Positions 49,859 to 59,030 of a stretch of DNA of 63,248 nt are shown here, one piece after another. Numbering within the stretch: position 1 is the first letter of the stretch; the number at the start of each line of letters is the position of its first letter. The notes under the pieces are model-generated. The model was not told the DNA's origin and did no database searches. It saw only the letters and a program-made list of their open reading frames with translations. This DNA is from Sphingomonas sp. Root710. GTDB taxonomy: Bacteria > Pseudomonadota > Alphaproteobacteria > Sphingomonadales > Sphingomonadaceae. The stretch is taken from positions 441 to 63,688 of the forward strand of contig NZ_LMIB01000020.1 of NCBI RefSeq assembly GCF_001429065.1. Reading direction: 5' to 3'. The position numbers and the translations under genes are program-made.

Positions 49859-50027
49859 CGGTCATCTCCTCGTCCGAGACGCCTGCGGCCGCCATCAGCA
49901 GCTTGGCGAGGCTTGCCACCGCAACGTCGCGCTGGGCCCTCGTCAGACCGTCCAGGCTTCTGGAGTCGAGTGGCATGATCAGTTGGCGTGGCACCGGCAG
50001 CCGCGTCGGTGGGTGCAAGAGCTTCAT
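49845..50027 (-). CDS. Small protein encoded before the serine recombinase
   Basis: A 60-residue protein (MKLLHPPTRLPVPRQLIMPL at the start; RDVAVASLAKLLMAAAGVSD near the end). AGGAGG lies seven bases upstream of the ATG, the best ribosome-binding site in this region, and the stop is inside the recombinase start, so the two are translated together. I recall similar short proteins in front of this recombinase type but know no function; a directionality or accessory factor is a guess. Confidence 0.65.
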   Translation of the reverse strand: MKLLHPPTRLPVPRQLIMPLDSRSLDGLTRAQRDVAVASLAKLLMAAAGVSDEEMTDDRR

Positions 50028-50208
50028 CGATGTCCTCCTGAGCGTTCGATCCGCTCAGCAGCGCATGTCGAAGACCGGCTTTGATCAAGAGATTATGGAG
50101 ATCGGTGAGCGCACCCACGGTGACACGAGGGCTGCCCAGGCTGAACGCCTCGCAAACGCCGCGATCCAGCATCCACGCCGGAACGACAATCACCTCGCCG
50201 TGGCGCAC
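49855..50208 (-). CDS. Hypothetical protein upstream of the recombinase, start unclear
   Basis: The frame shows protein-like sequence from about 50310 (VIWYRWHPYFERTVRCEYTE, then HIVVRHGEVIVVPAWMLDRG) to about 50050, after which it overlaps the 60-residue gene and reads as a low-complexity Arg/Gly/Pro tail. The only nearby start is GTG 50208, in the middle of the conserved part, and the frame stays open upstream into the IS66 tail. The original start may have been lost at the module border. Function unknown. Confidence 0.5.
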   Translation of the reverse strand: MRHGEVIVVPAWMLDRGVCEAFSLGSPRVTVGALTDLHNLLIKAGLRHALLSGSNAQEDIDEALAPTDAAAGATPTDHATRLQKPGRSDEGPARRCGGKPRQAADGGRRRLGRGDDR

Positions 50209-50336
50209 GACGATATGAGCGACTCTGCCGGTTGCCCGATCCTCCGTATACTCGCATCGAACCGTGCGCTCGAAATACGGATGCCACCGATACCAGATAA
50301 CGACGTCGCGCCCGACATGGGCAGAATGTCTGCGAG

Positions 50337-50408
50337 ATGGCCCTGGGTCGCAAGTCTTGGCTCTTCGTCGGCTCAGATCGTGGCCGACAACGCGCCGCCG
50401 ATCTTTAC
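50337..50408 (+). pseudogene. IS66 transposase (TnpC) C-terminal fragment 3
   Basis: Twenty-four codons (MALGRKSWLFVGSDRGRQRA then ADLY) matching the same part of IS66 as fragments 1 and 2. The start is at the ALGR motif; the end is cut at 50408, inside the stop codon region of the SDR gene read on the other strand. It is therefore doubly truncated. Confidence 0.75.
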
Positions 50409-51181
50409 TGGGCCAAAAACCCCCCGTCGACGACGATTATCGAACCGCACATGAAATCCGATGCTGATGAGGCAAGGTAAATTATGGTTCCCCGCAACTC
50501 TTCGGCGCAGGCGATCCGGCTGGCGGGAGTGTGACTAATGATGAGCTTCGCTAAATCGGGATCGTCAAAATCACCTAGCGCAGTTCTGTGAAACCCCGGG
50601 CAGATGGCATTAATCTGAATGCCGTGCGGCGCGTACTCGAGTGCCATCTCACGAGTTAAGTTTACGACCGCCCCCTTCGTTGTGGTATACGCTGCGGCAG
50701 TGATAAAGCCACCGCCCACCAACCCCCATATGGAAGCGATATTTATAATCTTACCAGACTTTTGCGAATTCATCAACTTAAGAGCCTCGCGCGAGCAGTA
50801 AAATACACTATTTAAGTTTATGTCGATCATTCTTCGCCAATCAGTGGCTGAATACTCATGTATCTTGCGTTGAGATAAATCTGCAACACCTGCATTGTTT
50901 ATCAAAATATCGAGACGGCCCACCGTCATGAGGAGGTCTTGGAACGTGGCCGCGACCTGCGCCTCATCTGAAACGTCTGCGGTGTATGGAAAGGCAAGCC
51001 GCCCCACCCCCCTGATGCGCTGAGCCGTTTCGTTCAAGCCGTCCGCGTTGATGTCGATCAGCGCGACATCAGCGCCAGCGCTTGCCAAAGCATAGGCAAA
51101 TTCACGGCCTAAGCCACTCGCCGCGCCTGTCACTACCGCCGTCCGACCCTTCAACGAAAATATATCATTCACCAATGTCAT
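50405..51181 (-). CDS. Short-chain dehydrogenase/reductase
   Basis: A 258-residue classical SDR: VVTGAASGLGREFAYALASA, LIDINADGLNE (NAD-type Asp), INNAGVADLS, and active-site residues in NIASIWGLVGGG and YTTTKGAVVNL. The end IIVVDGGFLAQ abuts an IS66 fragment, so its last residues may be replaced. The ATG at 51181 is used; a frame upstream to 51277 shows no family sequence. It belongs to the lower-GC block to the right and may oxidise an alcohol intermediate. Confidence 0.87.
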   Translation of the reverse strand: MTLVNDIFSLKGRTAVVTGAASGLGREFAYALASAGADVALIDINADGLNETAQRIRGVGRLAFPYTADVSDEAQVAATFQDLLMTVGRLDILINNAGVADLSQRKIHEYSATDWRRMIDINLNSVFYCSREALKLMNSQKSGKIINIASIWGLVGGGFITAAAYTTTKGAVVNLTREMALEYAPHGIQINAICPGFHRTALGDFDDPDLAKLIISHTPASRIACAEELRGTIIYLASSASDFMCGSIIVVDGGFLAQ

Positions 51182-51278
51182 CGTGTACCCCAGCGTCGAA
51201 TAGCCTCGCAGTTCTGAGTAACTATCGTCTAAGCTCGCGCCATGATCTCGCTCGCCTTTACAAGTCGACGTGATCAAA

Positions 51279-52049
51279 TCAGCCAGTTGCGCCGCCGTCG
51301 ACGACGAGTTCTGCGCCCGTCATGAAAGCGGCGCTGTCGGACGCCAGAAACAGTATCGCATCGGCGATATTTTCAGGCTTTCCCGCACCGGCCAGTGGCT
51401 CATCGGAGTTGGTTCTCGCACCCGGAGAGATGTCCTCGCTACCGTGCCGTCGCGCAATGTCTTGCACAAGTTGACGGCCCATCTCAGTTTCGATCAAGCC
51501 AGGATGTATGGAATTGACCCTGATCTTATGCTCGGCGATCTCCAATGCCAGGCATTTCGTCATAATCCGCACTGCACCTTTAGAAGCTGCATAAGCGGTG
51601 AACTCCGGCGAGCCACGCAGCGCCGCTACCGATGACATATTGATGATTGAGCAACCCCCGACCCATTGCGTTGCGCGTTGGGACATGAGCGGCACAGCGT
51701 GCTTGCACCCAAGGAAGACTCCCTCGACGTTGACAGCCTGGATACGCCGCCATTCTTGAAGGCTTATGCTGCCAATCGCGCCTATAGCAAAGATCCCTGC
51801 GTTGTTGACTAGGATATCCAGTCCCCCAGCTTCCTCGTGGGCGAAAGCCATTGCGTCGGCCCATGCACGTTCTTGCGTCACGTCCAGCGCCCGCGCGAAG
51901 CCGCAGATTTCGTTGGCTAGCGCGTCCGGCGGAACGACAGCGGTTGCGATGACCAAGGCACCGGCACCCGCAAGGGCTCGAGATGCCGCTGCACCGATGC
52001 CCCGCGAACTGCCCGTCACCAGTGCGATGCGCCCTTCCAGATCAACCAC
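51279..52049 (-). CDS. Short-chain dehydrogenase/reductase
   Basis: A 256-residue SDR: ALVTGSSRGIGAAASRALAG, VNNAGIFAIGAIGS, NMSSVAALRGSPEFTAYAAS with Tyr-x3-Lys, and GAELVVDGG. It starts with GTG at 52049, with AAAGGAGAG eight bases upstream. It precedes the other SDR gene in the same direction, 97 bp apart. Substrate unknown; the two SDRs together with the TonB receptor upstream form a small uptake-and-oxidation group. Confidence 0.88.
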   Translation of the reverse strand: MVDLEGRIALVTGSSRGIGAAASRALAGAGALVIATAVVPPDALANEICGFARALDVTQERAWADAMAFAHEEAGGLDILVNNAGIFAIGAIGSISLQEWRRIQAVNVEGVFLGCKHAVPLMSQRATQWVGGCSIINMSSVAALRGSPEFTAYAASKGAVRIMTKCLALEIAEHKIRVNSIHPGLIETEMGRQLVQDIARRHGSEDISPGARTNSDEPLAGAGKPENIADAILFLASDSAAFMTGAELVVDGGATG

Positions 52050-52262
52050 GTCGCTCTCCTTTCATTCGAAATCAGAACGGCCGCTTGGCGCTACTGCGCC
52101 AATGCCAAATTGTCCGTGCTCGCTCGAGGAGCGCGACAGCTTATACAATAGAGTCGTCAAATCTAACGCAGCACTACATGATCTTGTTAAAACTTACTTT
52201 TGAAAATATCCGCGGAATACTGGAACATCACCCATTTCGCCTGGACGCCTATTTGATAAGCA
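52050..52262. other. Intergenic region between TonB and SDR genes
   Basis: A 213-bp AT-rich gap with no gene seen. It may hold the promoter of the SDR pair; no clear operator. Confidence 0.4.
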
Positions 52263-54911
52263 TCATTGGAACTTGAAGCTGATCATGACCCCATAGGTCG
52301 CCGGACGACCTGCGAGGCGTGCCGAGGAGTCATTCGACGGAATGACAGCCGTCCAGTAATATTTGTTGAAGATATTCTTGCCCCAGACCATCATTTTCCA
52401 TTGGCTATTGGGGAACTCATATCCCAACCTCGCGTCGACCGTAGCATAGGGGTCAATGGTATAGGGATGAAGGCCAATGCCGGGCGCGATACGGAAACGA
52501 TTGCCAGGCATGAGAGGCAGGGTGGCGGTGCCTCCGCCGATGGCCGCATCCTGACCAGATTTTGCATTCACGGTGAACCCGACAAACGAGGCACCGCCAT
52601 TGCCGAGTTCGCGACGGTAATCGACATTAATCGAACCGGACCATTTTGGCGTGTAAGGCAAGACGTTGCCCTTGAGGTTTTCGGTGTTAACACCTGCCGG
52701 ATTGAAGTTGGAATTGTCCACCCCTCCGAAAATGTCAAAGCTTACAAAATCCTGAACCTTGCTATTGAGATAAGTCACCGCGGTGCTGACGGTCAGACCA
52801 TTGATCGGACGAATCGTAATATCGCCTTCGATGCCCCAGATGCGTGACCTTGGTACATTGGTCAAAGTATCAAGCGTCCCGAAGACAATATCATATAACT
52901 TGCCGCGAACCTGCTTGTTGCGATAGTCCATATAAAAGGCCGCTGCATTTGCCTGGACCTTACGGTCAAACAAAGTCGCCTTTACGCCCGCTTCGTAGCT
53001 GGTCACCTGCTCCTGGGTGACGGGCAGGCCAGAAACGTAAGATGCGGCTGCCAGGGTCGGAAAGCTCCCTGCTTTGTATCCACGCGACACATTCGCATAT
53101 AGCAGGATATCGTCATTCGCCCTGTAATCCATCCCGAACCGCCAAGACACATTGTCCTGCCTAAGAGTGGCGTCAAGCGGAACGCCGGGAATGCCGAGAT
53201 TGAGAAAACCGCTAGTGGTAACCGGACTGTTGATAGTCAGACCCTTCGGCAAGGTCGCGACATTGGCCGGATCCCCATTCAAAGTGTAGCTATCGGCCGG
53301 TCCGATAGGGGCAAAACTGTTACCGCCTAAAAGAGGCCCCCCCAGGAAGTTGAATAATTTATCTACATTCCCGTTCGCTAGGGTATACGCCGCATTGATC
53401 GCATGGATTTTCGATTTTGTGTAACGCCCAGACGCCTTGAAGGTCAGCCGATCTGTTAAGTTAAACTCTGAACTAACGAAAATAGCCACGTTATCAATGT
53501 GCTGGGACAATCTATCTCCACTTGCGTTGATATAATCCTTGGCCGCTGCGAATTGCGGATTTGCGAAATATCTTAACAGCTGATCTTCGAACGTATTACT
53601 TCTTTCATAATTTGCCCCAAGTACCCAACGCCATCTGCGAGCCGGATCATTCGCCAGCCTCAGCTCCTGATTGAACGAATTGATCCGGCCGATGTCTGAC
53701 TGAAGATCAAATCCTACAATCGCCATGCCGTCGCCATCGGTTCTCTGATCTTGCTTATACCGTGCGTAGGACGACAGCGACGTCAGTACGATACCTCCTC
53801 CCACCTTGATATCCGCCCGCAGGGCCGCCTGCCAGAATTTTCGATCGCTGAATGGATCAAAACTCGTCATGCTGGCCAGCGCCGGATCCGACGAACCCGT
53901 TACACCGTTCGGTGGGGAAAAGGGTGACCCGGGTTGCACGGAGGGCGACGTATTCGGATCCAAAGCCACGTTGGTCCAGTCAGCAACTCGCGAATTATAG
54001 ATGGTTGGGAACGGATAGGTCATCTCGGCCGACGAGCCCCCACCAAATGGCGGTGAATAGCTGTTACGCAGCGGGTCGTTGAGGACCTGGGCGTCCAACG
54101 CCTTGCTGCCACCTTGTCCATCCTGCTCATGCGTCGCGATCAACTGCTGGGCTTGCGGCTGCGACGTGTCACGCCAGCCGTTGAAGGTGAACAGAAGACT
54201 GATTGGATCGCTTGGCCTGAGTTCCAGTGTCAGTCGCCCTGCGATATAGGATTGCTTACCATTCGTGTCGTCGCGCGTGTAGCTTTTCTGCCAATCGTCG
54301 GAGTGAAGCCCTGTCACCGCCAACCGTAGCCCGGCATAGTCCGAGATCGGGCCGCTTATGAATGCATTTCCGTCGATTTGATTAAACCGCCCGTAGCTGA
54401 TATCGCCGCCCGCCTGCCACGTACCGGTAGGCTTAGCCGCGATATAGTTGATTGCGCCGCCCGTTGAATTCTGACCAAATAATGTTCCCTGCGGGCCTTT
54501 CAGGACCTCGACCCGCTCCAGGTCGAATGCCGCATGGCTAGCCATTACAGGGAACGGAAGTGGAGTCTGATCGACATATACGCTGACCGCCGGATAAACA
54601 CCGAGCGAGCTTTCGTTGAAGCCGACGCCGCGCAGAGTGAAGATCGGCGTATTGCTAGTGGATGGGGTGTAGACGAGGCCCGGCGCAATCGAACCAATAT
54701 CTTCAAGCGACGTCGCTCTGCGCTCGGTGAGCACACCTCCTGAGACTGCGGTAACTGATAGGCCGACTTTGTTGATGCTCTCGGTACGCTTGTTGGCTGT
54801 GACGACGATTTCGTTCCCTTCGGCGGCCTCTGCTTGAGCCCAAGCCGGCCCGCAGGAGAAAACTATCGCTGCGCTTGCTGCAGTAGCGAGCAAGACTTCA
54901 CTATGTCTCAT
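52263..54911 (-). CDS. TonB-dependent outer-membrane receptor
   Basis: An 882-residue receptor, the largest of the three. A signal peptide of about 25 residues ends at GPAWAQA. The TonB-box-like GNEIVVTANKRTESINKVG precedes the plug (VEVLKGPQGTLFGQNSTGGA). The barrel ends with GVMISFKFQ. Upstream is a 600-bp gap with a pair of palindromic sites at 55124-55164. It is transcribed in the direction of the catechol genes to its right but is separated from them, so control is probably separate. Confidence 0.93.
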   Translation of the reverse strand: MRHSEVLLATAASAAIVFSCGPAWAQAEAAEGNEIVVTANKRTESINKVGLSVTAVSGGVLTERRATSLEDIGSIAPGLVYTPSTSNTPIFTLRGVGFNESSLGVYPAVSVYVDQTPLPFPVMASHAAFDLERVEVLKGPQGTLFGQNSTGGAINYIAAKPTGTWQAGGDISYGRFNQIDGNAFISGPISDYAGLRLAVTGLHSDDWQKSYTRDDTNGKQSYIAGRLTLELRPSDPISLLFTFNGWRDTSQPQAQQLIATHEQDGQGGSKALDAQVLNDPLRNSYSPPFGGGSSAEMTYPFPTIYNSRVADWTNVALDPNTSPSVQPGSPFSPPNGVTGSSDPALASMTSFDPFSDRKFWQAALRADIKVGGGIVLTSLSSYARYKQDQRTDGDGMAIVGFDLQSDIGRINSFNQELRLANDPARRWRWVLGANYERSNTFEDQLLRYFANPQFAAAKDYINASGDRLSQHIDNVAIFVSSEFNLTDRLTFKASGRYTKSKIHAINAAYTLANGNVDKLFNFLGGPLLGGNSFAPIGPADSYTLNGDPANVATLPKGLTINSPVTTSGFLNLGIPGVPLDATLRQDNVSWRFGMDYRANDDILLYANVSRGYKAGSFPTLAAASYVSGLPVTQEQVTSYEAGVKATLFDRKVQANAAAFYMDYRNKQVRGKLYDIVFGTLDTLTNVPRSRIWGIEGDITIRPINGLTVSTAVTYLNSKVQDFVSFDIFGGVDNSNFNPAGVNTENLKGNVLPYTPKWSGSINVDYRRELGNGGASFVGFTVNAKSGQDAAIGGGTATLPLMPGNRFRIAPGIGLHPYTIDPYATVDARLGYEFPNSQWKMMVWGKNIFNKYYWTAVIPSNDSSARLAGRPATYGVMISFKFQ

Positions 54912-55540
54912 AAATACCCCTCTCTCCTATGTTATTCCACAAATCATTATCTTTTTATTCGAGTATTAGACCGGCTACTCGTCTTGTAACGAGGTCTCGA
55001 AATCGTTGTCTCTGAATATTTAAATGTGACTTCTCGAATCTCATTCTGCTTAGCAAGACTCGTGCCAAGTCCGGGTAGGCTGCCCAGCCGCCGCCTTCTG
55101 TTTAGGATGTAGCGGGGCTAACGGACAAATTTGTCTTCGCCAGAGTAAGTTTGACAAAATTGTACGGCGCGCAATCATCATAGTGACCATAACCGTCGCA
55201 GATTGGGCGACATCACAATCGAGCGATCGTGCCGCATAGCCTTCGACGGTATGGGCGGCTCACATGGTCGGGGTCGCCCGGCTTAGCCCGATCGTAAGTC
55301 TTCGCAATCTCGAAACCCTGCTTCAAAAAAATGAACCGCGCTTGGTCAAAGCAACCTGGCTGCATGATGGCAGATCGTCTCGCCGCGACGCCTCCCCCCA
55401 AAAAGAATTGCGTCGACTCCAGCCCCAATCGCGCTAGCTCCCTCATGAAAGACTCGATTCTAATGAACGATTTTCCACATCCCCAGCCGTTCGATCGACC
55501 ATTTTCCGCCGATTGCGTCGTCTATAACCGAGCGCGGAAT
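54912..55540. other. 629-bp gap upstream of TonB receptor, with possible remnant
   Basis: Low-GC region. It holds the paired operator-like sites at 55124-55164 and a minus-strand frame at 55213-55446 (77 codons; contains GCFDQARFIFLKQGFEIAKT) that I do not recognise and that may be a gene remnant. Nothing else is supported. Confidence 0.4.
55124..55164. promoter_or_regulatory. Paired palindromic operator-like sites
   Basis: GACAAATTTGTC at 55124-55135 is a perfect 12-bp palindrome. A second copy, GACAAAATTGTA at 55153-55164, matches at 10 of 12 positions, 29 bases further on. Two dimer sites near three helix turns apart suggest cooperative binding of a TetR-, GntR- or MarR-type regulator, about 210-250 bp upstream of the TonB gene. 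Confidence 0.5.
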
Positions 55541-56404
55541 TCAGTCCCGGCGGACTACGTTGTTGGCGAGAAAATGCCGCAACGTGACGGCGGGCGCGCG
55601 CGTGATCGCCTCGACTGATCCCGTCACATTGAACGTTGGGAACCTAGGCGCAGCTTTGCCATACTCGACAATCGCGCGCGCGAACACCGCTTCACGCCCA
55701 CGGGCAATCAGAGTCTCAATCATTGCGCCTTCGTCCATAGCCGTGACCTCGAACTTCTGCTCGGTCATTTCCTCCAATATCGCAGCAATACCATGTGCGG
55801 AAGCGAACTCAGCGACCAACGAATAAGCACGACCGGCATGAGCTTCAGGATCGCTGATAACCATAGCCGCAGCCCGGGCGATGTCCGTAGCGGCGACCCA
55901 AGGCACAGGAAGGCCGTCCGAAAGATCGTAGACTACGCCGGCCTCGAGATTAATACGGGACGCCAAGCTTTCCATAAAGAACCCTGGCCGCAAATGGGTT
56001 ATGGAAAGACTCGAGTGATCGCCATAGCTGTCAACCAACCGGTGCCACGTCAGCAAATCGATCTCGCTGTTGTCAGGTCCGAAGGCGCTTAAATTGACGA
56101 TCGACTTAACACCTGCAGACGCCGCCGAGTCGATGACGGTCTTGGCATAATTCAGCATCTTAAGACCATAGGGCTTCAGTAGGAATATCGTTCTGACGCC
56201 TTCCAATCCGGCGCGCACGCTTTGCACATCGTCAAGATCAAAGGATATAGGAGCAAAACCTTGCGCCTCCACTTTTTGTTTCGCCGTAAAAGAGCGGCAA
56301 GCGCAAATGAAGGCCAGGTTCTGGTCCGGCTCTTGACGTGCGATTTGTCTAAGCAGATGACTTCCGACAGTACCGCTGGCCCCAAGAATAAGAACCTTTT
56401 TCAC
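55541..56404 (-). CDS. NmrA-family NAD(P)-binding protein
   Basis: A 287-residue atypical SDR: KKVLILGASGTVGSHLLRQI is the cofactor motif, then VRTIFLLKPYGLKMLNYAKT, NLSAFGPDNSEIDLLTWHR and ITHLRPGFFMESLAS. Such proteins are either redox sensors or reductases (for example azo/quinone reductases). It is last in the minus-strand run after the SnoaL-like gene, 20 bp apart. The missing Tyr-x3-Lys pair argues for a binding role or an unusual reaction. Confidence 0.82.
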   Translation of the reverse strand: MKKVLILGASGTVGSHLLRQIARQEPDQNLAFICACRSFTAKQKVEAQGFAPISFDLDDVQSVRAGLEGVRTIFLLKPYGLKMLNYAKTVIDSAASAGVKSIVNLSAFGPDNSEIDLLTWHRLVDSYGDHSSLSITHLRPGFFMESLASRINLEAGVVYDLSDGLPVPWVAATDIARAAAMVISDPEAHAGRAYSLVAEFASAHGIAAILEEMTEQKFEVTAMDEGAMIETLIARGREAVFARAIVEYGKAAPRFPTFNVTGSVEAITRAPAVTLRHFLANNVVRRD

Positions 56405-56424
56405 GTCTCTACTCCGAGTGTGGG

Positions 56425-56892
56425 CTAAAGTTGATTTCGCTCGGCGCGATGGACCGGAACGGTGAAGCCTGCGTCATTGCCACTCATGCGAAGTTGGCGC
56501 TTGGATATCCGCCAGCCCGAAGCCGTACGCACAAGCTCGTCGTGATATTGACCGGTCATCGTCCCGGTGTGTCCATCGGGCAATTCATGCCACGCCCAGA
56601 TATAGCTGACAGAATTTGCCCGATCGGTACCCTCGAAATCGATCTGAATATTAGAAAGATGATGAGAACTACGCGAGAAACGCTTCATGCGTTTCATACC
56701 TTCATGAATGGCGCTCGCCCCTCGGGTCTGCAGGCGCTCCTCCGGACCGATGTCGAGGAAGCCGTCTTCCGTAAACGCGCCGGCGAGCAAGTCCATGTCA
56801 AGAAGATCCATGCCACGACAATATTGATACAATATGCTGGTGATTTCTTGGCGATCAAGCAATTGCCGAATAGATTCTTGGAAATCTTCCAT
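56425..56892 (-). CDS. SnoaL/NTF2-like protein
   Basis: A 155-residue SnoaL_4-type protein: QEITSILYQYCRGMDLLDMD, AFTEDGFLDIG, SHHLSNIQIDFEG and QYHDELVRTASGWRISKRQL. The fold includes ring-hydroxylating-dioxygenase beta-like proteins, hydratases and isomerases such as scytalone dehydratase and steroid isomerase. ATG 56892 has AAGG nine bases upstream; 56919 is an alternative start. It follows the catechol 2,3-dioxygenase gene in the same direction, 139 bp apart. Function not known. Confidence 0.75.
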   Translation of the reverse strand: MEDFQESIRQLLDRQEITSILYQYCRGMDLLDMDLLAGAFTEDGFLDIGPEERLQTRGASAIHEGMKRMKRFSRSSHHLSNIQIDFEGTDRANSVSYIWAWHELPDGHTGTMTGQYHDELVRTASGWRISKRQLRMSGNDAGFTVPVHRAERNQL

Positions 56893-57031
56893 ATCTCGAT
56901 ACCTTACAATTTGGAACATGTCGATGACTTGGCATAACGCACACCTGGCATGCGACTAAGCATTATCAGCGACATATGGCGCGCCGAGGCTTCAACGTAA
57001 AATCAAAGGTGCTGAGTCTTGTCTCAACAAC

Positions 57032-57964
57032 TTAAGTAAGAACGTCGAAGAAGCTTTGTCGCATGTGATTGTCATGGGTGAAGCCAAGATGGTCGATCTC
57101 GTCCGTATCCCAGATCAGGGTCGGCGTGTCAGGATAATGAACATAGCCTTCGGCGAACACTTCGTTGCGATTCCCAGAGGGATCGAAAAAATATACGGTT
57201 GCGCCGCGGGTCACCCCGTGACGGTTGGGCGGCACCTCGACTGGAATGCGATACTTTCCGATTAGGTCCGCCGCCTTGTAGAGATCGCTAACCGACTCCA
57301 GAAAGAAGGACACATGGTGAAATCGGTTCGGTTGATCCTGAAGCTGGAATGCAATGTCGTGAGGTTTTGTCGAGCAACTCAGAAATACGCCTAGTGACAT
57401 ATCATTTTTGGCATCGATGATTTTCTCACTGAGATCGAAGTCGAACACGTCACAGAATAAACGAGCGCATTCGTCGATATTTGGCCCGCCCAGCAACACG
57501 TGATCCAGCCGGTTGACACGATAGCCGCGGATGACGCCCTCATCAGGTGTTACGCCGGGATTATGATAGCCCAGCGTATTTCCCGTCAGTTCCTTCTCGG
57601 CATAAAGCTGCATTAAGTGGCCGCTGGGCGCGACGAACTGAATTCGCCGACCGCTCTTAGGGTATACGCCCGCCGCAATGTGTTCGACCCTCAGGCCGAA
57701 AGACTCGATCCCGGCTGTCAGCCTTGTCAACGTCGAATCATCATAAACGCGAAATGCCACGTAATCGATACCGGGCGCATCCGCCTCGCGTAAAATAAAA
57801 CTGTGATGCTCATGGTCGTCCCATGGCTTGTAATAGACGAGGCCCTTCTCGTCTTGCATGACCTCATGAAGGCCCATCCTCGCACCGTAATGCTCGCGTG
57901 CGGCAGCTAAATCCATCACCCGGATCTGAACTTCGCTTAATCTCAAGACACCTCTCATAGACAT
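57032..57964 (-). CDS. Catechol 2,3-dioxygenase (type I extradiol)
   Basis: A 310-residue two-domain vicinal-oxygen-chelate enzyme of the XylE/DmpB type. Iron ligands: His155 (RLDHVLLGG), His217 (FHHVSFFLES) and Glu268 (GNRNEVFAEG), at positions close to XylE His153, His214 and Glu265. It opens catechol or an alkylcatechol to a 2-hydroxymuconic semialdehyde. ATG 57964 has GAGAGGA eight bases upstream. It follows the aldolase gene by 25 bp at the end of a complete lower pathway. Confidence 0.9.
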   Translation of the reverse strand: MSMRGVLRLSEVQIRVMDLAAAREHYGARMGLHEVMQDEKGLVYYKPWDDHEHHSFILREADAPGIDYVAFRVYDDSTLTRLTAGIESFGLRVEHIAAGVYPKSGRRIQFVAPSGHLMQLYAEKELTGNTLGYHNPGVTPDEGVIRGYRVNRLDHVLLGGPNIDECARLFCDVFDFDLSEKIIDAKNDMSLGVFLSCSTKPHDIAFQLQDQPNRFHHVSFFLESVSDLYKAADLIGKYRIPVEVPPNRHGVTRGATVYFFDPSGNRNEVFAEGYVHYPDTPTLIWDTDEIDHLGFTHDNHMRQSFFDVLT

Positions 57965-57989
57965 CGTCGCTAATCCTCTCCAGTCTTTT

Positions 57990-59030
57990 TCAAGCGGCTT
58001 CGGATGCACGCTCGCGCGCCATCGTAAGCGCAGTGTCTTCAATCATATCTTCCTGCCCGCCAATCATCTTAAGACGCGCGAGTTCCACGAGGATATCGCG
58101 TGATGACACACCATGCGCCTTAGCCGAGCGCTTGGCGTGCAGCAGAAACGTCGAATAGACGCCAACATACCCTATGGTCAGCGAGTCGCGATCGATCCGC
58201 ACGGGCCGGTCCATCATGGGCACGACGATGTCCTCGGCCGCGTCCATGAGCTTGAAGAGATCACATCCCGTCTCTATTCCCATCCGCTCACAAACAGCTG
58301 CAAGCACCTCGAGCGGCGTATTGCCAGCCCCCGCGCCGAGGCCAGCGAGCGAGGCGTCGATCCGGCTAGCACCTGCTTCGATCGCGACGATCGAATTCGC
58401 GACGCCCATGGCGAGATTGTGATGGCCGTGAAAGCCGACCTCAGTTTCAGGCTTTAGCTCCTGCCGCAGCGCATCCACCTGTACGCGTACATCCTCCGGC
58501 AGCATCGTTCCGGCGGAGTCGGTAATGTACACCGTCTGTGCGCCGTAGGATTCCATAAGCTTTCCCTGCCGGACGATACCCTCAACCGAATTGAGATGCG
58601 CCATCATCAGGAAGCCGGTCGTGTCCATACCCAGTTCGCGCGCGAATGCGATGTGCTGCGGGGTCGTGTCCGCTTCCGTGCAGTGGGTAGCAACGTGGAC
58701 GCTGCGCGCGCCGCAATCGTAAGCGGACTTGAGGTCTTGCATTGTGCCTAGTCCTGGTATCAGCAAAACCGACACTTTAGCGCGCTTCAACTCTGGCACT
58801 ACCGCGTTGAGATATTCCTCATTGGTATGGAGCGAAAAACCATGTTGCAACGAATTGCCGCCGACCCCGGCACCATGCGTCACCTGAAGCAGCGGCACCC
58901 CGGCGTCATCAAGTGCACGGGCGACGGAGACCATTTGATCGACCGAGATCTGCTCTCTTTTCGCGTGCATGCCGTCGCGGAGCGACATATCATGCAGCAG
59001 GACCTTACGCCCCTCCAGATGCGACTTCAT
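57990..59030 (-). CDS. dmpG: 4-hydroxy-2-oxovalerate aldolase
   Basis: A 346-residue DmpG/MhpE-type class II aldolase: [19 protein letters not shown] (catalytic Arg and metal Asp), [29 protein letters not shown], and [16 protein letters not shown] with the two metal His. The C-terminal region ([20 protein letters not shown]) is the dehydrogenase-contacting part. It makes pyruvate and acetaldehyde, channelled to the partner encoded immediately upstream with a 4-bp overlap. Confidence 0.94.
   Translation of the reverse strand: MKSHLEGRKVLLHDMSLRDGMHAKREQISVDQMVSVARALDDAGVPLLQVTHGAGVGGNSLQHGFSLHTNEEYLNAVVPELKRAKVSVLLIPGLGTMQDLKSAYDCGARSVHVATHCTEADTTPQHIAFARELGMDTTGFLMMAHLNSVEGIVRQGKLMESYGAQTVYITDSAGTMLPEDVRVQVDALRQELKPETEVGFHGHHNLAMGVANSIVAIEAGASRIDASLAGLGAGAGNTPLEVLAAVCERMGIETGCDLFKLMDAAEDIVVPMMDRPVRIDRDSLTIGYVGVYSTFLLHAKRSAKAHGVSSRDILVELARLKMIGGQEDMIEDTALTMARERASEAA

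Larger units (their letters stand above)
47770..50336 (-). mobile_element. Serine recombinase module bounded by IS66 tails
   Basis: A 2.57-kb unit with a large serine recombinase and two small genes. On each side it is joined to an IS66 TnpC tail beginning at the same conserved codons, the left one on the minus strand and the right one on the plus strand, so both tails point outward. This suggests integration or recombination at a fixed site in IS66 genes. The boundaries are inferred from the tails, not from att sites. Confidence 0.5.

Noticed and set aside
47699-49978. 759-codon plus-strand frame
   Set aside because: Antisense to the serine recombinase; no recognisable motif.
47511-50408. 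The recombinase module as a complete IS66-type element
   Set aside because: Only one IS66-like terminal repeat was found, and both IS66 pieces are C-terminal tails pointing outward.
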